NCBI RefSeq assembly: GCF_013378445.1
Contig: NZ_JABXYK010000007.1
Coordinates: 186,001-250,000 of the forward strand
Source: Mycoplana rhizolycopersici
GTDB taxonomy: Bacteria; Pseudomonadota; Alphaproteobacteria; Rhizobiales; Rhizobiaceae
Length of the DNA stretch: 64,000 nt
Direction: 5' to 3'
A program made the position numbers and the translations under genes. The notes under the pieces were generated by a model that saw only the letters and a list, made by a program, of their open reading frames with translations, ran no database searches and was not told where the DNA came from. Positions 56,917-64,000 of this stretch are shown in pieces (the first letter of the stretch is position 1; the number at the start of each line of letters is the position of its first letter).

Positions 56917-58836
56917 TCAGCCGGCTGCGCCGACGCCGAGATCCTTCTGGCCGAGCGCCTTGAAGACGGCGGAAATGATGCCGGCGCGGTCGAGGCCCGA
57001 CTTGGCATACATCGCCTCGGGCTTGGCCTGCTCCATCCAGACGTCAGGCAGGATCAGCGGCCGCACCTTGAGCCCGGTTTCCAGCAGGCCCTCATGGGCG
57101 AGGAACTGCAGGACATGGCTGGCGAAGCCGCCGACGGCGCCCTCTTCGATCGTGATCAGCACCTCATGGTGGCGGGCAAGCTGGCGGATCAGGTCATGGT
57201 CGAGCGGCTTTGCGAAGCGGGCATCGGCCACTGTGGTCGAAAGTCCGGCCGCATCGAGATCCTCGGCGGCAAGCAGACATTCCGAAAGTCGCGTGCCGAA
57301 CGAGAGGAGTGCCACCTTCGAGCCCTGCTTGACCACGCGTCCCTTGCCGATCGCAAGGACTTCGCCGCGTACCGGCAGGTCGACGCCGACGCCTTCGCCG
57401 CGCGGAAAGCGGAACGAGATCGGGCCTTCGTCATAGGCTGCGGCGGTCCGCACCATGTGCTTCAACTCAGCCTCGTCGGCGGCCGCCATGACGACGAAGC
57501 CGGGCAGTGAGGCGAGATAGGTCGTGTCGAACGCGCCGGCATGGGTTGGCCCGTCCGCGCCCACGAAACCCGCCCGGTCGATCGGAAAGCGCACCGGCAG
57601 GCCCTGGATGGCGACGTCGTGCACCACCTGGTCGTAGGCGCGTTGCAGGAATGTCGAGTAGAGCGCGGCAAACGGCTTGTAGCCTTCGGCGGCAAGGCCT
57701 GCGGCAAACGTCACGGCGTGCTGCTCGGCAATGCCGACGTCGAACAGACGGCTCGGATAGATCCCGCCGAACTTGTCGAGGCCGGTGCCGTTCGGCATCG
57801 CGGCGGTAATGCCGATTATCTTGTCGTCGTGGGCGGCTTCCTCGATCAGCGCGTCGGCAAAGACGGCGGTATAGGAGGGCGCGTTCGGCTTCACCTTCGC
57901 CTGGGCGCCGGTGATGACGTCGAATTTGTTGACGCCGTGATACTTGTCGGCGGCGGCTTCTGCCGGCGGATAGCCCTTGCCCTTCTGCGTGACCACGTGG
58001 ATCAGGACGGGGCCCTTGGCGTTCTCGCGCACGTTGCGCAGAACTGGCAGCAGGTGGTCGAACGAATGGCCGTCGATCGGGCCGATATGGTAGAAGCCCA
58101 TTTCCTCGAACAGCGTGCCGCCGGTGACGTAGCCACGCGCATGCTCGACGGCGCGGGTGATCGCCCGGTCGACCGTCTTGCCGAGATAGGCCGTCATCTT
58201 CTTGCCGAGTTCGCGGAAGCCCATGTAGGTGCGGCCCGAGGCGAGCCGGGCCAGATAGGCGCTCATCGCGCCCGTCGGCGGGGCGATCGACATGTCGTTG
58301 TCGTTGAGGATCACGATCAGGCGCGCGTCGAGCGCTCCTGCATTGTTCAGCGCCTCGTAGGCCATGCCGGCCGACATCGCCCCATCGCCGATCACCGCGA
58401 TCACGTTGCGCTGCGTACCCGAAAGCTCGGAGGCGACCGCCATGCCGAGGCCGGCGGAGATCGAGGTCGAGGAATGGGCGGCGCCGAAGGGATCGTATTC
58501 GCTTTCGGCGCGCCGCGTGAAGCCGGACAGGCCATCTTCCTGCCTGAGCGTGCGGATGCGGTCGCGCCGCCCGGTCAGGATCTTGTGCGGGTAGCATTGA
58601 TGCCCGACGTCGAAGATCAGGCGATCATGCGGCGTATTGAAGACCTTGTGAATGGCAATCGTCAGTTCCACGACGCCGAGACCGGCACCCAGGTGGCCGC
58701 CGGTCACCGAGACGGCGTCGACCATCTCGCTGCGGAGCTCGGCTGCGAGCTGCGGCAGGTCGCTGTCGTCCACCTTCTTCAGATCCGCCGGGATGTTGAC
58801 CTGGTCGAGCAGGGGTGTGGCTGGCAATTGTCTCAC
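56917..58836 (-). CDS. dxs: 1-deoxy-D-xylulose-5-phosphate synthase
   Basis: The 639-residue thiamine-diphosphate enzyme condenses pyruvate with glyceraldehyde 3-phosphate, feeding the isoprenoid (and thiamine and pyridoxal) pathways. Motifs are [56 protein letters not shown] and [23 protein letters not shown] at 58836 gives [13 protein letters not shown], like family members. The terminal sequence is full length. It supplies the same pathway as ispE at 14-15 kb. Confidence 0.95.
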   Translation of the reverse strand: MRQLPATPLLDQVNIPADLKKVDDSDLPQLAAELRSEMVDAVSVTGGHLGAGLGVVELTIAIHKVFNTPHDRLIFDVGHQCYPHKILTGRRDRIRTLRQEDGLSGFTRRAESEYDPFGAAHSSTSISAGLGMAVASELSGTQRNVIAVIGDGAMSAGMAYEALNNAGALDARLIVILNDNDMSIAPPTGAMSAYLARLASGRTYMGFRELGKKMTAYLGKTVDRAITRAVEHARGYVTGGTLFEEMGFYHIGPIDGHSFDHLLPVLRNVRENAKGPVLIHVVTQKGKGYPPAEAAADKYHGVNKFDVITGAQAKVKPNAPSYTAVFADALIEEAAHDDKIIGITAAMPNGTGLDKFGGIYPSRLFDVGIAEQHAVTFAAGLAAEGYKPFAALYSTFLQRAYDQVVHDVAIQGLPVRFPIDRAGFVGADGPTHAGAFDTTYLASLPGFVVMAAADEAELKHMVRTAAAYDEGPISFRFPRGEGVGVDLPVRGEVLAIGKGRVVKQGSKVALLSFGTRLSECLLAAEDLDAAGLSTTVADARFAKPLDHDLIRQLARHHEVLITIEEGAVGGFASHVLQFLAHEGLLETGLKVRPLILPDVWMEQAKPEAMYAKSGLDRAGIISAVFKALGQKDLGVGAAG

Positions 58837-59058
58837 TCTTGATGCGCTGTTTGCGGATAGGCGGCTGGGCCTCATTCGGGCGCAGCCGAAATCCTCTCAT
58901 TTTCTGTCATTGCCGAATGCGGCGCTGTTTGCAACCTTTACGCCGGAATAGTTCGCCATTCTGGTCAAGGAAACGTGGCAAGCGTCGCATTCGGTGCTTC
59001 CTGACGTGACAAGTAGGCATTGTCGGGGCAAAGAACCATCCCCTGACTTGTCCCAGGC

Positions 59059-59982
59059 TCAGTTTTCCGGCAGCGGAATGAATTCCTCCTCGTCGCCGGG
59101 AACGATGTCGAAGCGGCCCGTGCGCCACTCTTCCTTCGCCTGTTCGATCCGTTCCTTCGACGACGACACGAAGTTCCACCAGATATAGCGCTTCGAGCCC
59201 AGTGCGGCCCCGCCGAACAGGGCGACGTGACAGCCTTCGGCGCCGGCCTTGAGCGTTATCGCGTCCCCGGGACGGAAGACCAGCAGCCGGTCGGGGCCGA
59301 AGAGATCGCCGGCAACGTCGAGTTCGCCGGATAGAACGTAGACAGCGCGCTCTTCCCAGTCGGCAGCAAGCGGAGCGCTCGCGCCGGGGCTCAGCGTCAG
59401 GTCGGTGTAGAGCGTGTCGGTCGGCACCTTGACCGGCGAGCGGTGGCCCTCGTAGTGGCCTATGATCACGCGGCCGCTGATGCCGTTTGCTTCGAAGACG
59501 GGAAGCTTGTCCCGCGTCGCATGGATGAAGGCGGGGTCGACCTCCTCCTGACCGTCGGGCAGGGCGAGCCAGGTCTGCAGGCCGGAAAGGCCGTGCGGAT
59601 GCCCGCGCACGTTCTCGGGCGAACGTTCGGAGTGGACGATGCCGCGCCCGGCCGTCATCAGGTTGAGGTCGCCGGGACGGATCACCATTTCCGTTCCCAG
59701 GCTGTCGCGATGCTTGATCTCGCCGTCGAAGAGGTAGGTGACGGTTGAAAGGCCGATATGCGGGTGCGGGCGCACGTCGATCGCGTCACCGGCGCGAAAC
59801 AGTGCCGGCCCCATGCGGTCGAAAAAGATGAACGGGCCGACAAGGCGGCGCTTGGCGGTGGGCAGCGCGCGCCGGACCTCGAAGCCGCCGAGGTCACTGG
59901 TGCGCGGAATGATGAGGTTTTCGAGCGCGCTGCAGGCGGCAGAATCGCCTGCAACGGGGTCCGGTCCGGGGAAAAAGCTCAT
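59059..59982 (-). CDS. Pirin family protein
   Basis: The 307-residue bicupin protein has the metal-site motifs DVRPHPHIGLSTVTYLFDGE and GRGIVHSERSPE (His, His, His, Glu). Bacterial pirins show quercetinase or redox-sensor activity; the natural role here is unknown. The ATG at 59982 has a strong AGGAGGCG site. The HxlR regulator gene lies directly upstream in the same direction (91 bases), suggesting that it controls this gene. Confidence 0.93.
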   Translation of the reverse strand: MSFFPGPDPVAGDSAACSALENLIIPRTSDLGGFEVRRALPTAKRRLVGPFIFFDRMGPALFRAGDAIDVRPHPHIGLSTVTYLFDGEIKHRDSLGTEMVIRPGDLNLMTAGRGIVHSERSPENVRGHPHGLSGLQTWLALPDGQEEVDPAFIHATRDKLPVFEANGISGRVIIGHYEGHRSPVKVPTDTLYTDLTLSPGASAPLAADWEERAVYVLSGELDVAGDLFGPDRLLVFRPGDAITLKAGAEGCHVALFGGAALGSKRYIWWNFVSSSKERIEQAKEEWRTGRFDIVPGDEEEFIPLPEN

Positions 59983-60073
59983 GTCTCGCCTCCTGTCATC
60001 AGTTTTAGGCAGTGAACAGGAGGCCGTGCAGGCTTGCAAGGAATTTGCCGGCCAGCTGCTGTGAACGGACTGT

Positions 60074-60466
60074 TCAGGTCAGCGGGACGGGGACCGTCTG
60101 CTCGTCGAACGACCTCTGCGCCGCCTCGATCTCGGCACTGTTTTCCTGCACCCATTCGACGAGCTCGCACACCGGCTTCAGCAATTTGAAACCGAGCGGG
60201 GTCAGTGCATAGTCGACGCGCGGCGGGATGGTGGCAAACATCGTGCGCGTGACGAGCCCGTCACGTTCCAGATAGCGCAGCGTCAGGGTCAGCATGCGCT
60301 GGGAGATGCCGGTGACCTGCTTTTTCAGTTCGTTGAAACGCAGCGGCCCCGCGCGGAGCGCGCCGATGACCGAGAGCGACCACTTGTCGCCGACGCGGTC
60401 GAGGATTTCACGGCTGCCGCCGGTGACGGTCTGTCGGTATTCGGGAGTTTGGGAATGACTAAGCAT
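60074..60466 (-). CDS. HxlR-family transcriptional regulator
   Basis: The 130-residue winged-helix regulator of the HxlR (DUF24) type: ILDRVGDKWSLSVIGAL, GPLRFNELKKQVTGISQRML and VDYALTPLGFKLLKPV. The family senses redox-active or electrophilic stress, sometimes through an N-terminal cysteine, but no such Cys is seen here. ATG at 60466 is preferred over an upstream start that would add an unrelated extension. It precedes the pirin gene, probably its target. Confidence 0.9.
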   Translation of the reverse strand: MLSHSQTPEYRQTVTGGSREILDRVGDKWSLSVIGALRAGPLRFNELKKQVTGISQRMLTLTLRYLERDGLVTRTMFATIPPRVDYALTPLGFKLLKPVCELVEWVQENSAEIEAAQRSFDEQTVPVPLT

Positions 60467-60819
60467 CTTATGGCCTTGCTTTTTGACTTGGGCAATCTGA
60501 GGGGCTGGGCTTGTGGGCTGAACGCTCGAGCGCGTGTGTTGCCGGAACAAGGGTGGGAGAAATCCTGTACCGTCCGCTTTTTCCGCTCGTCGTTCCATGA
60601 GCCGCTTGCCACCTGCTATCGCCATTGTGTCGCGCCGTGGGAGGAGCAGCGCGAATATATGAAAGCCCCATTTATTGAGGTAGCTCCATATATGGGGGCT
60701 ACTTGATATGATCCGGTGAAAAAATCAACACCCTAGATATCATTTTGCAAACTTGGGCGAGCCCAAGGCCTTTCCTGACAATTCTGTGTGTCCCGGAGGC
60801 AGGGATCGCCAAGACACTG
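60467..60819. other. Upstream region of the HxlR/pirin genes
   Basis: About 350 bases with no gene. A small dyad (ATATATGGGG near 60690) and AT-rich sequence around 60700-60760 may hold the hxlR promoter or an operator. It is bounded on the right by three hairpins. Confidence 0.4.
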
Positions 60820-60902
60820 AAAACCCGGCTCCTGAGGCCGGGTCTCGCAAGTGTTGCGGGAGGCTTTCCGGCGAATGCCGGGAAGGTCACGAATGCGTGA
60901 CC
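60820..60902 (-). terminator. Cluster of three hairpins downstream of xseB
   Basis: Three stems follow one another: 60885-60891 with 60896-60902, 60866-60872 with 60877-60883, and 60823-60829 with 60837-60843. On the minus strand the last is followed by TTTT (60820-60823), a plausible terminator for the xseB transcript. They could alternatively belong to a small RNA. Confidence 0.5.
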
Positions 60903-60929
60903 CTTTCGCTGAACGGCGGCTGTCGGCGG

Positions 60930-61184
60930 TCAGCCGTTGTCGAGCGGCTCGACGCCCTGCGGGGTGCCCGCGCGGTCCAGCCTGATCTTCTCGATTCGAT
61001 TTTCGGCGGCGCCCAGCAGCTTCTCGCAGTGCTTCTTCAGCGCTTCGCCCCGCTCGTAGATCTCGATCGACTTGTCGAGGGCGACGTCGCCACGCTCCAG
61101 CGCGGCCACGATCTTCTCCAGTTCCTCAACGGCCTGTTCGAAGGAAAGGGCGGAAACGTCCGCGGCGGTCGTCGACGTGGTCAT
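60930..61184 (-). CDS. xseB: Exodeoxyribonuclease VII small subunit
   Basis: The 84-residue subunit of ExoVII, which degrades single-stranded DNA together with the large subunit XseA (not in the window). The family signature is [20 protein letters not shown], then [19 protein letters not shown]. It starts two bases after the histone-deacetylase-family gene stop, so the two are translated from one mRNA. Confidence 0.95.
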   Translation of the reverse strand: MTTSTTAADVSALSFEQAVEELEKIVAALERGDVALDKSIEIYERGEALKKHCEKLLGAAENRIEKIRLDRAGTPQGVEPLDNG

Positions 61185-61186
61185 GA

Positions 61187-62113
61187 TTATCCTCTCATCA
61201 GCCGGTGGATGTGCGTGGCGGCCGATTCGGCCAGCCCCTGCAGGTCGTAGCCGCCTTCCAGCAGACTGACCACCCGGTTCGACGCGGTGCGCTCCGCCAA
61301 CTCCATCAGCTTTGCCGTGGCCCAGTCGAAATCATCGGCGACGAGGTGAAGCTGGGCGAGGGGGTCGCGGTGGTGGGCATCGAAGCCGGCCGAGATGATG
61401 ATCAGGTCCGGACGGAAGTCTTTCACCCGCGGCAGCACCCGGCTCTTGAAGGCTTCGCGAAAATGATCGCTTCCGGTTTCCGGCGACAGCGGCGCGTTGA
61501 CGATGTTGCCGGCGCCGGTCTCGTCCTTCGCGCCGGTGCCGGGATAGAGCGGCATCTGGTGCGTCGAGCAGAACAGCACGGACGGGTCGTCGAAGAAGAT
61601 GTCCTGGGTGCCGTTGCCGTGATGGACGTCCCAGTCGACGATCGCGACACGTTCGACGCCGTGCGCCCGCTGCGCGTGCCGGGCGGCGATCGCCGCGTTG
61701 TTGAAGAAGCAGAAGCCCATGGCCTTCAGCTTCTCGGCATGATGACCCGGCGGGCGCGAGGCGACGAAGACGTTGTCAGCCTCGCCGGCAAAGACGGCGT
61801 CCACGGCAGCGATCGCGCCGCCGACGCCGGTCAGCGCCGCCTGCAGGCTGGCGGGACTGGCATAGGTGTCGGCCTCGAACTGGTTGATGCCTTCCTCGGG
61901 TATCTCGGCCATCACGCTGCGCAGATGGCTTTCGGGATGGGCAAGGAGAACGAAATCCTCGTTCGCCTTTTCGGCCTCGCGCCGGATGAGCGGCTGAAAC
62001 CGCTCGTGCTCGAGCGCAAGGTTCAGCGCCCGCAGCCTGTCCGGCCGCTCGGGGTGGCCTTCGGGGGTCTTGTGCTCGAGGAAGATCGGGTTCTCGAAGA
62101 GGATCGTCGTCAT
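61187..62113 (-). CDS. Histone deacetylase family protein
   Basis: The 308-residue zinc-dependent deacetylase has the catalytic pair in [20 protein letters not shown], metal-binding [17 protein letters not shown] and [13 protein letters not shown]. Bacterial members deacetylate acetoin-related or polyamine-type substrates or other acetylated compounds; the real substrate here is unknown. It is the upstream gene of an operon with xseB, a conserved arrangement in rhizobia. The length is normal. Confidence 0.92.
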   Translation of the reverse strand: MTTILFENPIFLEHKTPEGHPERPDRLRALNLALEHERFQPLIRREAEKANEDFVLLAHPESHLRSVMAEIPEEGINQFEADTYASPASLQAALTGVGGAIAAVDAVFAGEADNVFVASRPPGHHAEKLKAMGFCFFNNAAIAARHAQRAHGVERVAIVDWDVHHGNGTQDIFFDDPSVLFCSTHQMPLYPGTGAKDETGAGNIVNAPLSPETGSDHFREAFKSRVLPRVKDFRPDLIIISAGFDAHHRDPLAQLHLVADDFDWATAKLMELAERTASNRVVSLLEGGYDLQGLAESAATHIHRLMRG

Positions 62114-62244
62114 GGTCCGACGCTACCTTCTGTCACGGGCAGGGTCCACGGGAAATGGGTTCCAAGGCCCTGTTTTTCAACAGCCGCCGGTCGTCACTCA
62201 TATCTTCGCGCACAAGAGAGGCTGGTTGGCCGCCGCTCGCGAAT

Positions 62245-62808
62245 TCAGGTCCTGACCGGCAGCAGCGGATATCCCGCCTGGACTGCGCGCGCCGCCAGCA
62301 TCGCCACGAATGCCTTGATCAGGTCGCCGGGGATGAAGACGAGCGAAGCGATCGCGGTCTCGACAAATGCCTTGCCGCTCATGAAGGACAGCCAGGCGAT
62401 GCCGAGCAGGTAGACGACGCCGATGCCGCCGACGACAGCTGCGAGGAAGAAGCTTGCGAACTGCATGAACTCCGTCTGGCTGTCGCGCACGAGCCGTTCG
62501 GCGATCAGACCGGTGACGAAGGCGCCGGCAACCCAGCCGACCAGATAGCCGGCGGTAGGCCCGGCAAAGACGGCGAGACCGCCGCGACCGCCCGACAGCA
62601 CCGGCAGGCCGATCGCGACCAGAAGAACGACGAGGAGGCAGGCGGCCGCGCCGCGCTTGGCGCCGAGGATACATCCCGCCAGCATCACGCCCAGCGACTG
62701 CGCGGTGATCGGCACCGGTATGAAGCCGAAGGTGATCGGCGGCAGCATGCCGAGCACCACGATGATGGCTGCGAACAGTGCGACGAGGACGATGTCTCTG
62801 GTGCTCAT
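62245..62808 (-). CDS. bioY: Biotin transporter substrate-binding subunit BioY
   Basis: The 187-residue S-component of an ECF transporter with six hydrophobic helices. The family motifs are LGMLPPITFGFIPVPITAQSLGVMLAGCILG and GPTAGYLVGWVAGAFVTG. It captures biotin and works with BioM (ATPase) and BioN (T-component), which lie directly upstream. The last bases of the gene contain GGTCCTGACC, a fragment of a repeated motif in this window. Confidence 0.94.
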   Translation of the reverse strand: MSTRDIVLVALFAAIIVVLGMLPPITFGFIPVPITAQSLGVMLAGCILGAKRGAAACLLVVLLVAIGLPVLSGGRGGLAVFAGPTAGYLVGWVAGAFVTGLIAERLVRDSQTEFMQFASFFLAAVVGGIGVVYLLGIAWLSFMSGKAFVETAIASLVFIPGDLIKAFVAMLAARAVQAGYPLLPVRT

Positions 62809-62846
62809 GGAGGTGCCTGCTGCCTGTCTGGGTGTTGGGAATATCT

Positions 62847-62856
62847 AGGGTCAGGA
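62847..62856 (-). repeat. Inverted copy of the TCCTGACCCT motif
   Basis: AGGGTCAGGA here reads TCCTGACCCT on the minus strand, the 10-base core of the motif at 29299 and 33636. It lies in the 57-base gap between bioN and bioY. Confidence 0.4.
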
Positions 62857-62865
62857 TTTGCTAGG

Positions 62866-63471
62866 TTATTGCCGCCGAAAGCCGCGGGCGTCAATCGCCA
62901 TCGCGATCGTATCGGCGTCCTTCAGGGTGAGGATGACAAGCGGCACGAGCACGCTGAGCGGCCGCACGCGCAAACCGCGCGCCCGGTGCGCCTCGCGGAT
63001 ATCGCCGTAGCGCGCCAGTATCTCGGGTGCAAAGCGCAGCACGAGCCCGACGGCAAGGCTCACATCGGCAGCCCGCAGCAGCCCGAGCCGTTCCAGCGGG
63101 CGCAGCAGCACGGCGATTTCGTCCATGAAGGCCGAAACGGTGGTCGTCGCCGTCACCGCGGCTGCCAGGAGAACCAGCGTGCCGAGGCGGAAAAGGACGG
63201 CCAGCGCGTCGGAAAGCGAGTGGAAGAGATAGTTCGCCAACGCCACCAGAAGCACGGTGAAGAGCACGAAGCGGACACGCCGAAAGGCTTCGCGCAGTCC
63301 AATGCCGGTCGAGGCATAGAGCCCGGCGGCAATGATTGCAAAGGCGGCCAGAAGCCAGACGTTGGAGACGGCAAAGAGGCCGGCCGCCACCGCGAAAAGC
63401 GCGATCAGTTTCAGCCGTGCCGACGCCCGGTGCAAAAGCGTCGTGCCCTCGATGTCGAGCCCGGTCAGCAT
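62866..63471 (-). CDS. bioN: ECF transporter T-component BioN
   Basis: The 201-residue membrane protein couples the ATPase to BioY. It has several hydrophobic helices and the typical C-terminal coupling-helix sequence AHRARGLRVRP (Ala-Arg-Gly type). It overlaps bioM by seven bases, so they are translationally coupled. Together with bioM and bioY it forms a biotin importer. Confidence 0.92.
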   Translation of the reverse strand: MLTGLDIEGTTLLHRASARLKLIALFAVAAGLFAVSNVWLLAAFAIIAAGLYASTGIGLREAFRRVRFVLFTVLLVALANYLFHSLSDALAVLFRLGTLVLLAAAVTATTTVSAFMDEIAVLLRPLERLGLLRAADVSLAVGLVLRFAPEILARYGDIREAHRARGLRVRPLSVLVPLVILTLKDADTIAMAIDARGFRRQ

Positions 63472-64000
63472 GCGGCGATCTCTCGGTAGCGGGAAATGGC
63501 GTCGTGGGGAGGGGCGTCGGCGGCAAGCCTGCCCTGATGAAACAGCAGCACGCGATCGAAGCCGTCCAGCAGAGCCAGGTCGTGCGTGATGACGATTGCC
63601 TGTTCGGGAAGGTCGGCGACGGTCTTCTCGATGAGGCGGCGGTTCTTCAGGTCCAGCTGGTTGGTCGGTTCGTCGAGGATCAGCACGTCCGGGCCTGTCA
63701 CCATCACGCTTGCGATGGCGGCGAGCTGGGTTTCCCCGCCGGACAGTTCGTGGATGCGCCGCCGGGCGAGATGCGGGATGCCGAAACGTTCCAGCACCGC
63801 CTCGGTCCTGCCCGCGATCTCGGTGGCCGAAAGGCCGCGGTTTTTCAGCCCGAAGGCGATGTCTTCCGCCAGGACCGGCAGGATCATCTGGTGCTGCGGA
63901 TTCTGGAAGATGAACCCGGCCCGGCCGCGCGCCGCCTCTTCGTCGGCGACCGTGTCCAGGCCGCCTACCGTGACGCGCCCGCTCGTCGGACGCACCAGCC
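63465..64000 (-). CDS. bioM: Biotin transporter ATPase BioM, 5' end missing
   Basis: The frame runs off the window edge at 64000, so the N-terminus, including Walker A, is missing. Visible are FIFQNPQHQMILPVLAEDIAFG (Q-loop area), the signature LSGGETQL, Walker B VLILDEPTNQLD and ITHDLAL. A GTG at 63995 is inside the gene and is not its start. It is a half-size ABC ATPase driving biotin uptake with bioN and bioY. Confidence 0.92.
   Translation of the reverse strand, partial: LVRPTSGRVTVGGLDTVADEEAARGRAGFIFQNPQHQMILPVLAEDIAFGLKNRGLSATEIAGRTEAVLERFGIPHLARRRIHELSGGETQLAAIASVMVTGPDVLILDEPTNQLDLKNRRLIEKTVADLPEQAIVITHDLALLDGFDRVLLFHQGRLAADAPPHDAISRYREIAAC

Noticed and set aside
54771..57008. A long minus-strand open frame opposite the chemoreceptor
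   Set aside because: The plus strand has unmistakable chemoreceptor signaling motifs, and the antisense product is low complexity.
62155..63489. A plus-strand open frame opposite bioY and bioN
   Set aside because: The minus-strand genes have clear membrane-transporter signatures and overlap bioM in a coupled operon.

Overview
This 64 kb window looks like a stretch of chromosome from a high-GC alphaproteobacterium of the Rhizobiaceae (Rhizobium/Sinorhizobium/Shinella type). The evidence is a separate F0 ATP synthase operon with both b' and b subunits (atpI-B-E-b'-b), a DUF1217 protein, a BA14K-family protein, polyprenyl and ubiquinone genes of the Q10 type, the bioMNY transporter, split glyQ/glyS genes, and typical rhizobial palindromic intergenic repeats. 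Most of the window is ordinary housekeeping sequence. I see no rRNA, tRNA, CRISPR array, prophage or transposase gene.

Layout. 1-7.3 kb: two tandem LuxR-type regulators (the first cut by the window edge), an Mrp/ApbC ATPase, CorA-type and Kup-type cation transporters, and a SleB-like cell-wall hydrolase. 7.5-10.3 kb: the F0 operon with a candidate promoter and a strong terminator. 10.6-18.1 kb: mainly minus-strand genes (rnhB, radical SAM protein, moaB, ispE, TPR lipoprotein-like protein, polyprenyl diphosphate synthase). 18.2-29.9 kb: DUF2007 protein, TrmN6-like methyltransferase, S49 peptidase, an RmlB-like protein lacking catalytic residues, then glyQ, an FkbM methyltransferase, lemA, a DUF2207 protein, glyS and a DUF523 protein. 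30-43 kb: purD, MipA, ubiA (directly preceded by a MITE-like element), a large repeat protein (DUF1217), a GlcD-like FAD oxidase, a Sua5-type threonylcarbamoyl-AMP synthase, a degenerate GGDEF protein and a 1-Cys peroxiredoxin.

43-48 kb is the most interesting part. A Tat-exported sulfatase is divergent from a Rieske oxygenase/ferredoxin reductase pair that resembles glycine betaine monooxygenase (gbcAB). The pair is preceded by a recognisable cobalamin riboswitch with a candidate helix that would hide the gbcA ribosome binding site. Because alphaproteobacteria make the corrin precursor 5-aminolevulinate from glycine, and cobalamin synthesis consumes many methyl groups, I infer that this wiring opens betaine demethylation when cobalamin is scarce.

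48-64 kb: a GH25 lysozyme, a BA14K protein, an acyl-CoA dehydrogenase/enoyl-CoA hydratase pair with a possible LiuR-like operator, the tlyA-rlmD RNA methyltransferase pair, a chemoreceptor, dxs, a pirin/HxlR pair, xseB with a histone-deacetylase-family protein, and the biotin transporter genes bioM (cut by the window edge), bioN and bioY. Function calls come from motifs and remembered family features only; no database search was possible.
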